Source: Bacillota bacterium
Lineage (GTDB): Bacteria > Bacillota > SHA-98 > Ch115 > JABLXJ01
Direction of reading: 5' to 3'
NCBI GenBank assembly: GCA_012839815.1
Contig: DUMQ01000065.1
Coordinates: forward strand, 1-34,606
DNA length: 34,606 nucleotides
The stretch's first letter is position 1. Every line of letters begins with the position of its first letter. Positions 25,991 through 33,464 of the stretch are shown here, piece after piece. The notes under the pieces were generated by a model. The model was not told the origin of the DNA and searched no databases. It was given only the letters and a program-made list of their open reading frames with translations. The translations under genes were made by a program, and so were the position numbers.

Positions 25991-27142
25991 TCACTCCCGG
26001 TATCGCCTGCTGGCGGGATCGACCTCACCCAGGCGGAATATATCCAGTTCCTGCGCTTCAGGCCCCAAGATATCGCGAATTCTCTCAAAAATCTGGTTCT
26101 GTAGTACGTCGAGATCGAAATCTACCAGAGCAGCATTCTCGTGAGCTTTCTGCAGGCACCGTGGATAGAAGGGCACGGGAAACCCATTCAGCGCATCGGC
26201 TAGCATGTAGCCTAGGATCTTCTGCGCCTCGCCGGTCTGACTTAAGAGAATATCGACAGGCCAGATCGGATCTGCCGGCCGATTCCCAAATTTGACGAAG
26301 AACATCTTCCCGGCAACAAACTTGTTAACCTCGGTGATATTCTCGAAACCTCGATCATCACCTCTGGCATATTCTGACCACACATATGCGTTTATCTCTA
26401 TCACACGTGGGACCTCCACATAACAGGGATAGTTGTTACGAAGCACTCCCTCGAGGCTCATCGCGAGGCGATAACGCGCCAGGACCTTGCTACGCTTCGC
26501 TACGCCCGCCACGTATACTCTCCGGTGGTTTTGCTTGAACTGGCGCTCGATTGCATCATCAAGACCTCTCTTATATCGTGCAAAGAGGTCTCTTGCAAAG
26601 ACTTTACTACGAAGGAGGCCGTCACGTATTATGAGCGTATCTGTGCCGAAGTCCTTCCCGCGGACCAGCTTAAATAAAATAGCCCATTCCACCAGTTCCC
26701 TGTACACCTGGATCCAGCTCGGGCTCTTTGGATGGCCGGCCTTATCCGGCCTTATCATGTGGCTTAGCTCTGGAAGTTCACTGACCCCGAGGAACTCCAT
26801 CATCTCGCCAAGAGGAGTTACAGGGTTCCCTGAGGTGTCAAACTGATGCCTTGATAATCCGAAAATGTCGGTTGTTGGAGTAATGACCTCCAGACAGTAT
26901 TCATTGTCGCTGGAGTCAACCACACGTATGAGTTGGATCAAAAAAGGGTCGAACTGGAGCTGATTGTTGCCACCATCAGCAGCAACAAGTGAAATCGAGG
27001 TAGCACTCCTCGGTTGAATCCGCCGAGTCTGCGCACGGAGCGGGCGAATATCATTGCGGAGTTGGTCAAGGACCCATCTGTCTGCTCTAATCAACTCCGT
27101 AAGCTCTACCTTAAGTTGCTCGTGGGTCCTGGGGTCAAACAT
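25991..27142 (-). CDS. nurA: NurA-domain nuclease
   Basis: 383 residues; ATG at 27142 preceded by GGAG. NurA features are seen in order: the first acidic motif LVAADGGNN (D56), the second acidic motif TLIIRDGLLRSKVF (Asp about residue 172), a Lys/Arg-rich helix pair around FARYKRGLDDAIERQFKQNH, and the late conserved strand FFVKFGNRP with DPIWPVDI. NurA is a metal-dependent RNase H-like nuclease that acts as a dimer on single- and double-stranded DNA when coupled to HerA, and HerA is the next gene. The N-terminal helix (1-45) is probably the HerA-contact part. No sign of damage. The stop lies 30 bases before the HerA start, so the pair is likely translated together. Confidence 0.85.
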   Translation of the reverse strand: MFDPRTHEQLKVELTELIRADRWVLDQLRNDIRPLRAQTRRIQPRSATSISLVAADGGNNQLQFDPFLIQLIRVVDSSDNEYCLEVITPTTDIFGLSRHQFDTSGNPVTPLGEMMEFLGVSELPELSHMIRPDKAGHPKSPSWIQVYRELVEWAILFKLVRGKDFGTDTLIIRDGLLRSKVFARDLFARYKRGLDDAIERQFKQNHRRVYVAGVAKRSKVLARYRLAMSLEGVLRNNYPCYVEVPRVIEINAYVWSEYARGDDRGFENITEVNKFVAGKMFFVKFGNRPADPIWPVDILLSQTGEAQKILGYMLADALNGFPVPFYPRCLQKAHENAALVDFDLDVLQNQIFERIRDILGPEAQELDIFRLGEVDPASRRYRE

Positions 27143-27235
27143 GAAACCATCTCCAGGTGCGCATAAAAATCCAGCTATTCGATATTCTTCTGCGATTATT
27201 TCCGACTTCCTGCCTTAATCTTAATCTAGCGGGGT

Positions 27236-27255
27236 GGTCACGGTGATTGGTGACC
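27236..27255. repeat. Short inverted repeat in the 134-base gap before nurA
   Basis: GGTCAC and GTGACC are separated by 8 bases. It could be an operator or weak hairpin between the first two genes and the rest of the operon. No T-run follows, so it is not a clear terminator. Confidence 0.35.
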
Positions 27256-27276
27256 GATCGCCGCCGGCAGACTATT

Positions 27277-27888
27277 TCATCTCAATAGTACCAGAGCACT
27301 AATAGCCAGTGCTGCAACGGAAACACCCAGGGTTACAAATACGAGGGTTCGCACTCCATTAACTGCCCCGAGTATCGAGGAATGCTCACCTGACTTCTCT
27401 TTCGACTCGCCGCTTAGTTGGGACCCTATTTCGGCAACAGCCTCACGGATCGCGGAATGTTCATTCGATGTCCTTTCCGCCTCGCCCCCCAACTCGGATT
27501 CCACCCTGGTTACGGCTTCAAGAATCCCTGAATGCTCACCTGAATTGACTTGCGACTGGCTTTTGAGTTGCGATCCTATCTCAGCTTCCATCTTGGCAAT
27601 GGCCGCGAGAACTATGGAAAACTGATTCGTTTGCTCCTTTTTCAAAGCATCCAGCCGCGATAGGATCTCGGGGCTGCCAATTGACTTCAGGAGCTCAATG
27701 GACTCATGTATGCCAACGGCCGTCCTTTCAGATGATGTAATGAATTGTAATAGTCGCTGTCGCACAGCCTCCAGCTCTCTTGTTGCCGTCTGGTAGGTTA
27801 GCACTTCCTTCTGTAGTGCAGTGAGGGTAGACACCAGCTCTTCGGCCCGTTTCTCGGCGTCAAGGAATCGTTCGGTCTCCTGGCTCAT
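27277..27888 (-). CDS. Coiled-coil protein with C-terminal membrane anchor
   Basis: 203 residues. The ATG overlaps the RecQ stop (ATGA), with a GGGGGAGAGGAAA ribosome site inside the RecQ gene. Residues 1-110 form a long helix rich in Gln, Glu and Leu (FLDAEKRAEELVSTLTALQ). Residues about 116-180 carry 25-residue repeats, each starting SGEHSGILEAV, SNEHSAIREAV or SGEHSSILGAV, an extended coiled-coil rod. The last 25 residues are one hydrophobic helix (VFVTLGVSVAALAISALVLL) with nothing behind it but Arg, so the protein is a tail-anchored rod facing the cytoplasm. It has no enzymatic motif. It may tether the system to the membrane, where phage DNA enters. I know of no named family for it. Confidence 0.75.
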   Translation of the reverse strand: MSQETERFLDAEKRAEELVSTLTALQKEVLTYQTATRELEAVRQRLLQFITSSERTAVGIHESIELLKSIGSPEILSRLDALKKEQTNQFSIVLAAIAKMEAEIGSQLKSQSQVNSGEHSGILEAVTRVESELGGEAERTSNEHSAIREAVAEIGSQLSGESKEKSGEHSSILGAVNGVRTLVFVTLGVSVAALAISALVLLR

Positions 27889-30800
27889 AATTTCCTCTCC
27901 CCCCTGTTAATCAATAATTGCTGAGATAGGTGAGTAAGCCTATCCAAGAGAAACCACGCTGGTTCGGTCCCCAGAGTCTGCGGTAAGTTACCTACGAGAA
28001 ATCTTGCAAGCCCGGGGTCATTAAACCTGAGAAGGATTTTGCTCTCAAGTTCGATGGCCAGCTCCATATCCTGCCTGGACAGCTGTTCTAGCCCCCATGA
28101 TATCAAGTCAAAGAGTTTTTGGCCCTTGGCTGAGTAGTTCTCGCTCGCCGAAAGAATGGATGCCATAAAGTTTTGCGCTGAGATCTCGCGGCTTGCGTCA
28201 CGGCACATGATTTCGGATAACGCCCGCAACATCAGCAGGCCGGGGTGATCAGGATAGGATTCGAGATAGCGGGACACCTGGCCTCTCAGTTCCGCAGCAT
28301 CGTTCAGCGAGACAATAGATTCGAATATCTCTTTTGCCTGTCCAATTCCTCCGCCAGGGTCCTCGACCATCGAATCGAGGCGCTCCGAATATTCCGTAGT
28401 TCCCAGGTATTTCACAATACGCTGGCGTACCCCGCTATCAGAAGGATCTACAGTGGCAGCCAGTAACATTTCATAGAGCGCCCTGCGCCTTCCCTTCTCA
28501 ATAACCTCATAGATAAAACGCAGAAGGAGCTCCGCCATTTTTAAGACAAAATCCTTATAGGGAAGATCTAGGAGTCTAGCAGCCTTTTCCAACTCTGTCT
28601 GGCGCCTTCCTTCACTGTAGCCTGCTACATATGCCCCATAGGAATCAATTATCGTACTCTTATCCGCTCCGGACAAATATACCGTAAATTCGTTAGAGGA
28701 GTAGTCTATGGTGTAGTCGGACACGACCCCAAGTATAACGAGCCGGTGAAGGGATCTTTCCGCCGTGTTCCTGTTAAGCGACGGAAATACCACCTTCCTG
28801 GTACTCCTGTGAGAAAAGTCGGACAAGGCCTCAAGGACGCTTAATATGTCCCTATATTCGGAGTCTATCCCCCGGAAGGAATTCGTATGAAGGAATAAGG
28901 CCCGTGTAATATCGTCATTTTCATCCCAGGATATGTCTCTCACCATCGCGGCTACTTCCTCAGCGTCAACATTTGGGTCGAGCAACCTCTTTGTCCGCTC
29001 GGGGTCGTCGTCTGAGACGATAATGCAGCAGTGTGCGACTCTCCTATCTCTTCCTGCTCTCCCTGCCTCCTGGTAGAACGCCTCTATAGAAGGCGGGAGA
29101 CAGTAATGTACTGTATATCGTATATTCGCCTTGTCTATCCCCATCCCGAAAGCCTTGGTAGAGACCAAAAGAGGAATCCTATTACGTTTGAAATCTCGTG
29201 CCGTAGCTTCCTTAGTCCGGTTCCAATTGTCAGCTGATGAATACTTGGGCTGTCTCCCTGAGTAGAAGGAGGTATTGATGCCAAGCTCGCTTCGCAGTCT
29301 ACCAGCTACTTCGACAACACCATACTGTCCGTCTACGTTTGGGCAGAACACCAGCCCAGAATAGGTTCCGTGCCCCCGAGTTTGATAGAATGAAGAGCCT
29401 GAGACACCAAATAAACCTGGCAACATCTGCCCCAGGTACCCCTTGAGCTTACTCATCTTTTCTTTCGATGGGGCCGACAGGATGTGAAACTTAAGCTCCG
29501 GCCTATCGAACGAATCTGGGGTAATAATTGCATCAATGTCTTGAATCTGGAGTTCGCGCCGGACATCCTTCAAAACAGATCTTGAGGCAGTGCCTGTCAG
29601 TGCCACCAAAGGCGGGATATGGCCGCCAGACTGGCAGTATTCCCGCGCTATCCTGGCGATGTTAAGATACGATGTGCGGAAATCGTGGCCCCACTCAGAT
29701 ACACAATGGGCCTCATCTATGACAACCAGGGCAACAGGCGTATGGACCGTCAGGGCCCGCAATGATTCTCTAAATTCCTGCATTTGAAATCGCTCGGGCG
29801 CAACGTATGTAAGCAGGTACTCCCCTTGCCCAAATAGCTCGATGATATCCGACCGTTCCTCGGCGTCAGATATCATGCTAGTTATCCCCATACAACGGTG
29901 AATCCCATAAGAGGAGAGGTTATCAAGCTGATCTTGAATTAGCGAAATGATAGGTTCAACGACTACCGATACGCCTGGCAAAAGTAGGGATGCTAGCTGG
30001 AAGATCAATGATTTACCCGAGCCCGTAGGTAGCAGCACTATAGTGTCTTTACCTTCGAGTGCCCTGACTATGGAGGCATATTGTCCATCCCAGAAATATG
30101 GTTTTCTAAAGATGTACTTCAGAAAATAGGAGAGCGTCTCCTCCGACGGGGGGGAGAGTCGTGCCGGTTCGGCGGGAAACGATTCACAGGCAATATCAAA
30201 AGGAACATAGATATCTTGAATATAGAAAGTGTTTACACTCCGGTACTGGTTCCGGGTGTACGCGATGTGAATGGCATTATATCGATCGCCCCTGGGTTCA
30301 CTAATGGAACAGACAGGTACGCCATCATTTATGTTGACCGAATAGAGGTTTGAAATCTTGCCTAAAAGCTCGACCAGATCTGCAACTGCTATCCTTAGGA
30401 TCTGGTCTGCCTCTTCCCTTGAATAGAGGCCAATACCATCCAGGTCAGCAGTAATGCTCCATGCCCCCGGATCAAGGAGGTTCAGGCAACCCATCTTAAT
30501 GGCCTGTAGCAGCGTGAGCTGGATCTGATGGCATATCTTAGTAGCATAAATGAAAAGCAAGGCACTGTCACGATTGGGTCCGCCGGACGAATTCCGGCAG
30601 GCAGGCTGCAGGATCCTTGTCAGCTCACCGAGTCCTTTTCCAGATAGGGTCTCACATTCGCACGCGGGGATTCTGATAACGCGAAAGCCGGCACGCGTAA
30701 GAATGGAGTCCCTTAGCTGATCCACCCCGGCGTGTATCTCATGTTGCTCTCCATCTATTTCGATTAGTATGGGATCTGGCAAGGATGGGTGGCTTATCAG

Positions 30801-31535
30801 GAAATCGGCCCTGCCATCAACAGGAGACTGAAGGCTCCGCGGCAGGAGACTACTCAGGCTCACCTGGGGCAGCACCCACTTTGCGAATGATGGGCCGAGA
30901 GTCAATGGTAGGAACCTATCGTAAAAGGCCCTTTCACTCGGGCTGTCAAACCAGGAAAAATCTATTTCCCTTTGAGGCGTCATTGAAAATATATCAGGTG
31001 AAATATGTACTGAATCCATTATACCGGGTTGGCCCAGCAGTAACCTGGAGAGGCTCTCTTCTACGAATGGGGAGCAAATGGTGATTCGCCCTCTTGTCAA
31101 TATCTTCTCTGCTACCGCGAGAATCTGGCGGGTGGTCGTGCTCAATTCACATGTCCGTTCGAAATCAGGGAAATCTAATCTCCATTGAGAAAACGCGCGC
31201 ATATTTGCTTCGGGAAGTTCAATGTCGGGGATTTCCTCCATAATGGGAAAAGGTACAGCTACAGACTCGAAAAAGCGCACCTGGCACCCTTCATACCTAC
31301 TTCGCGCAACGAGCCTGTGCGGAATGGAAACCCCGGAGCTTTGAAGATTTGCAACCTGTTCATTCTGGGCAGGGCTTATATCATTCCCGGCCCCTTCACC
31401 TACCGGGAAAGGCAAGGTACCCCTACACCCTGGATACCTGGAGCAACCATAGAATTTATCGCCCGCGTTCGGTCCCTTTCGCGCTGTCCTCAACACCATT
31501 GGAGAACCGCATACCGGGCACCTCGGTTCCGACAT
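27885..31535 (-). CDS. Zinc finger - Vsr/DUF559-like nuclease - RecQ helicase fusion
   Basis: 1216 residues, first gene of the operon; ATG preceded by GGAGGA at 9 bases. Residues 6-37 are a topoisomerase-type zinc finger (CPVC...FYGCSRYPGC; C6, C9, C31, C37). Residues about 200-310 form an endonuclease-like domain: VDGRADFLISHP, IEIDGEQHEIHAG (about 258), QLRDSILTRAGFRVIRIPA, the acid-DG-QH and RD-L-AGFRV pattern of Vsr/DUF559. The RecQ core follows, with LLPTGSGKSL (about 501), VIDEAHCVSEWGHDFR (about 607), ALTGTAS, FGMGIDKANIR and YQEAGRAGRD (about 825), that is RecQ-type DEAH, not DEAD or SNF2. The last 300 residues are helical and unknown; no HRDC is seen. RecQ enzymes unwind 3' to 5'. 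The fused nuclease suggests unwinding joined to strand cutting. Confidence 0.85.
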   Translation of the reverse strand: MSEPRCPVCGSPMVLRTARKGPNAGDKFYGCSRYPGCRGTLPFPVGEGAGNDISPAQNEQVANLQSSGVSIPHRLVARSRYEGCQVRFFESVAVPFPIMEEIPDIELPEANMRAFSQWRLDFPDFERTCELSTTTRQILAVAEKILTRGRITICSPFVEESLSRLLLGQPGIMDSVHISPDIFSMTPQREIDFSWFDSPSERAFYDRFLPLTLGPSFAKWVLPQVSLSSLLPRSLQSPVDGRADFLISHPSLPDPILIEIDGEQHEIHAGVDQLRDSILTRAGFRVIRIPACECETLSGKGLGELTRILQPACRNSSGGPNRDSALLFIYATKICHQIQLTLLQAIKMGCLNLLDPGAWSITADLDGIGLYSREEADQILRIAVADLVELLGKISNLYSVNINDGVPVCSISEPRGDRYNAIHIAYTRNQYRSVNTFYIQDIYVPFDIACESFPAEPARLSPPSEETLSYFLKYIFRKPYFWDGQYASIVRALEGKDTIVLLPTGSGKSLIFQLASLLLPGVSVVVEPIISLIQDQLDNLSSYGIHRCMGITSMISDAEERSDIIELFGQGEYLLTYVAPERFQMQEFRESLRALTVHTPVALVVIDEAHCVSEWGHDFRTSYLNIARIAREYCQSGGHIPPLVALTGTASRSVLKDVRRELQIQDIDAIITPDSFDRPELKFHILSAPSKEKMSKLKGYLGQMLPGLFGVSGSSFYQTRGHGTYSGLVFCPNVDGQYGVVEVAGRLRSELGINTSFYSGRQPKYSSADNWNRTKEATARDFKRNRIPLLVSTKAFGMGIDKANIRYTVHYCLPPSIEAFYQEAGRAGRDRRVAHCCIIVSDDDPERTKRLLDPNVDAEEVAAMVRDISWDENDDITRALFLHTNSFRGIDSEYRDILSVLEALSDFSHRSTRKVVFPSLNRNTAERSLHRLVILGVVSDYTIDYSSNEFTVYLSGADKSTIIDSYGAYVAGYSEGRRQTELEKAARLLDLPYKDFVLKMAELLLRFIYEVIEKGRRRALYEMLLAATVDPSDSGVRQRIVKYLGTTEYSERLDSMVEDPGGGIGQAKEIFESIVSLNDAAELRGQVSRYLESYPDHPGLLMLRALSEIMCRDASREISAQNFMASILSASENYSAKGQKLFDLISWGLEQLSRQDMELAIELESKILLRFNDPGLARFLVGNLPQTLGTEPAWFLLDRLTHLSQQLLINRGERKL

Positions 31536-31662
31536 GTCTGCAGTTCCTCCATTATAGCCAAACGATTCATTCTATAGTTTTCTTCAACTGGTATATGCTG
31601 CTTATAAGCTATTCGATGATAATGTTTAAAAGTCCTCCTAGGCCTATCCTTTCTTGGCGTTA

Positions 31663-31693
31663 AGTATGGTCTCCCCCTTGTGAGAATTGTCAA
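31663..31693 (-). promoter_or_regulatory. Weak promoter candidate for the defence operon
   Basis: TTGACA on the minus strand (31693-31688) is followed, after 19 bases, by CATACT (31668-31663), a 4-of-6 match to the -10 element. It lies 128 bases before the RecQ start. A TATAAT just before the ribosome site is too near the ATG to serve as a -10. Confidence 0.25.
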
Positions 31694-31919
31694 TTAGCTG
31701 GAATATCTCTTGGCGTCAATAGATGACGTAATGAGGGTGGCGTCGGTACCTCGATAGGGGTAAGGTCGTTTTCCTACCTCTCACGTTTAATGTCTACTTC
31801 ACTTATACCGGTTGGGGTATGGAACGGGGTTGATCTCCAGTTTAAGTTGTTCGCCGTATTTAAGTTGGACTTCCAAATATGCGTTCGCCGGCAGGGAAAT
31901 ACTGAATAGAGCAGAATAA

Positions 31920-31949
31920 TTGGTATAGGGTTCCATATTGTGATTATAT
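31920..31949 (+). promoter_or_regulatory. Weak promoter candidate for mrr
   Basis: TTGGTA (31920-31925), 18 bases, then TTATAT (31944-31949), 33 bases before the mrr start; a modest match to the sigma-A consensus. Confidence 0.25.
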
Positions 31950-31982
31950 CAAGTGATTTACAGCCGCTAGTGGGGGATTAAC

Positions 31983-32897
31983 ATGGGGGTACCGAACTTC
32001 CAGGCGATGATGCTTCCCTTACTTCGGTTCCTATCTGATGGTAAGGAGCATTCAGTTGCAGAACTAGTGGAGGTTTTGGCTAAGGAATTAGGATTAACTG
32101 GAGCTGATTTAGAGGAGAGATTACCGAGCGGAAACCGAAGGTTTCGAAATCGCATAAACTGGGCTTGCGTCTACCTTCGAAAGGCGGGACTAATTGAGAA
32201 TACTGCAAGAGGCATATTAAGAATTACTCATCGAGGGCTTGGAGTACTGAGGCAAGCCCCTGAAGTTATTGATGTCAAATTCCTCTCCCAGTTTCCCGAG
32301 TTTGTAGAGTTTCATATGTCATCGCGGAATTCCACTAAAGAGGCCAAGGAAGATGATGTTTCTTCAGAAGAAACCCCAGAGGAGGCATTGGAAAGAAGTT
32401 ACCAAGCTTTAAGAAAAACCCTTGCTCAGGAACTGCTTGAGCAAATAAAGAGTAAGAGCCCTGATTTCTTTGAGCGACTTGTGGTTGACTTATTGCTACA
32501 GATGGGGTACGGTGGATCTTTTAAAGATGCTGGGCAGGCGATTGGCAAAACTGGGGACGGTGGAGTCGACGGTATTATCAAGGAAGATAAGCTCGGGTTG
32601 GATGTTATTTATATCCAGGCTAAACGCTGGGAGGGCACAGTTGGAAGGTCAGAGGTTCAAGCTTTTGCTGGGAGCCTGGAAGGCCACCGTGCTAAAAAGG
32701 GGGTTTTTATTACAACCTCCCGGTTTTCTAATGATGCCCATGAATATGTGGAGAAGATAGAAAAAAGGATTGTCCTGATTGATGGGGAGACACTCGCGCA
32801 ACTCATGATCGACTATAACGTAGGGGTTTCCACGGTTGCCTCATATGAGATAAAGAGAATTGATTTGGATTACTTTGCTGACGATAGCATAACCTAG
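31983..32897 (+). CDS. mrr: Mrr-type (type IV) restriction endonuclease
   Basis: 304 residues; ATG with GGGGGA 6 bases upstream. The N-terminal third (1-100) is the Mrr_N winged-helix fold (MLPLLRFLSDGKEHSVAELV, NRINWACVYLRKAGLIENT), a linker follows at 115-150, and the C-terminal third is the PD-(D/E)XK Mrr_cat domain: FERLVVDLLLQMGYGG, then GDGGVDGII with D196, and IYIQAKRW with Q212 and K214, the Mrr-type form of the catalytic site, then GVFITTSRFSNDA. Length matches the family (about 300). Mrr cuts methylated DNA. It stands alone, divergent from the defence operon. As two methyltransferases are encoded next door, the host must avoid self-cutting, so its specificity should not match the marks these enzymes lay. 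Its codon use is more A+T-rich than the operon. Confidence 0.93.
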   Translation: MGVPNFQAMMLPLLRFLSDGKEHSVAELVEVLAKELGLTGADLEERLPSGNRRFRNRINWACVYLRKAGLIENTARGILRITHRGLGVLRQAPEVIDVKFLSQFPEFVEFHMSSRNSTKEAKEDDVSSEETPEEALERSYQALRKTLAQELLEQIKSKSPDFFERLVVDLLLQMGYGGSFKDAGQAIGKTGDGGVDGIIKEDKLGLDVIYIQAKRWEGTVGRSEVQAFAGSLEGHRAKKGVFITTSRFSNDAHEYVEKIEKRIVLIDGETLAQLMIDYNVGVSTVASYEIKRIDLDYFADDSIT

Positions 32898-33262
32898 GCG
32901 GGGTAAGGCATGAACCCAGATACTCTGTCTATTAAAGCCAAGATAGCCCCTTTGGGACTCTCCGACGGAATCAGCAATGACCTTTGCTCTACCACTACAC
33001 ACCTTCATGTGGTAATGGAGAAAAACCCTTATTTCTGCATGATTTAATGAATCAAGGAGAAGGCACTGGACGGCAATTTCGTCGCCGTATAAAGTATGCT
33101 TTCTCCAGTCTAGCGGCGCTCATTGCCGTCCAACTTGCCGTCCCAGAGGATAGAAAACCATAACAAAAGGAGGAAACCCCTGATAATTCGAAGGTTCCTT
33201 TTGCCCAGGTAAATGGCACAGTATAGTACATAGAAACTAATAATGGTAAAGACAACACGCAG
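32898..33262. other. Gene-poor stretch between mrr and the attachment site
   Basis: No convincing gene. A 38-codon frame at 33047-33163 (MNQGEGTGRQFRRRIKYAFS...) has no good ribosome site. An orphan AAAGGAGG near 33165 leads into no frame of note. The inverted repeat described separately lies here. It may be the eroded end of an integrated element. Confidence 0.5.
33068..33131. repeat. Long-span inverted repeat
   Basis: GGACGGCAAT (33068-33077) is the exact complement of ATTGCCGTCC (33122-33131). A shorter inner pair (CGTCGCCG with CGGCGCT) could extend the fold. It could be a structured RNA, a transposon-like end or a recombination site. Confidence 0.5.
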
Positions 33263-33319
33263 TTCAGGGTCTAGTGGCCATTAACGGCCGTCCGGGTTCA
33301 AATCCCGGCTTCGGCACCA
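33263..33319 (+). other. tRNA-Leu-like 3' segment (attachment-site scar)
   Basis: From an anticodon-loop-like TTCAGGG, the sequence runs through a variable arm (GTGGCC...GGCC), T arm (CCGGG TTCAAAT CCCGG), acceptor 3' strand (CTTCGGC), the discriminator A, and CCA. The 5' half (acceptor GCCGAAG, D arm, 5' anticodon stem) is absent upstream, so this is not a working tRNA. The size and long variable arm match tRNA-Leu with anticodon CAG. Tyrosine integrases commonly use just such a 3' part of a tRNA gene, from the anticodon loop on, as the crossover site. An integrase gene starts 145 bases to the right. Confidence 0.8.
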
Positions 33320-33379
33320 AGTTTTTCAAGGGGTTGAGGGCTTTCTGGAAACCGGATACATCTCCTAAAAAATAGGGAT

Positions 33380-33448
33380 TTGGTGGAACTTTTGGTGGAA
33401 TATTCACTCCAGTATATTCCAAAAGGGGCCCCTGAATTCTTGGTGGAA
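33380..33448 (+). repeat. Three TTGGTGGAA direct repeats, likely integrase arm sites
   Basis: TTGGTGGAA occurs at 33380-33388, 33392-33400 and 33440-33448, in the short gap between the att core and the integrase stop. The first two are spaced 12 bases apart, about one helical turn. Arm-type sites of tyrosine integrases look like this. In addition, GGAATAT (33397-33403) is matched in inverse by ATATTCC (33414-33420). Confidence 0.65.
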
Positions 33449-33464
33449 TCATCGAGTCTAGTGA

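Larger units (their letters stand above)
8256..31535 (-). other. Predicted eight-gene DISARM-related defence operon
   Basis: Eight genes all read leftwards. From first to last the junctions are: a 4-base overlap (RecQ to coiled-coil), 134 bases, 30 bases, a 32-base overlap, 16 bases, 5 bases, and 100 bases. Only the 134-base gap could hold an internal promoter. Products are listed one by one below. The co-directionality and complementary activities (two methyltransferases, three helicases, HerA-NurA, several nucleases) point to one system. Confidence 0.75.
31536..31982. other. Divergent intergenic region between the defence operon and mrr
   Basis: 447 bases between two genes read away from each other, so both promoters should lie here. 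On the minus strand a 45-codon frame (31799-31936, MEPYTNYSALFSISLPANAY...) has no ribosome site and no recognised family, so I do not call it a gene. No RNA gene seen. Confidence 0.5.

Noticed and set aside
8256-31535. BREX or Pgl system
   Set aside because: The PglX-like methyltransferase could suggest it, but there is no PglZ phosphatase, BrxC/PglY ATPase or BrxA/B, and the neighbours fit DISARM better.
32932-33163. A 38-codon frame in the gene-poor stretch
   Set aside because: No ribosome site and no family signal; overlaps the inverted repeat.
33263-33319. A complete tRNA-Leu gene
   Set aside because: The acceptor 5' strand, D arm and 5' anticodon stem are missing upstream.
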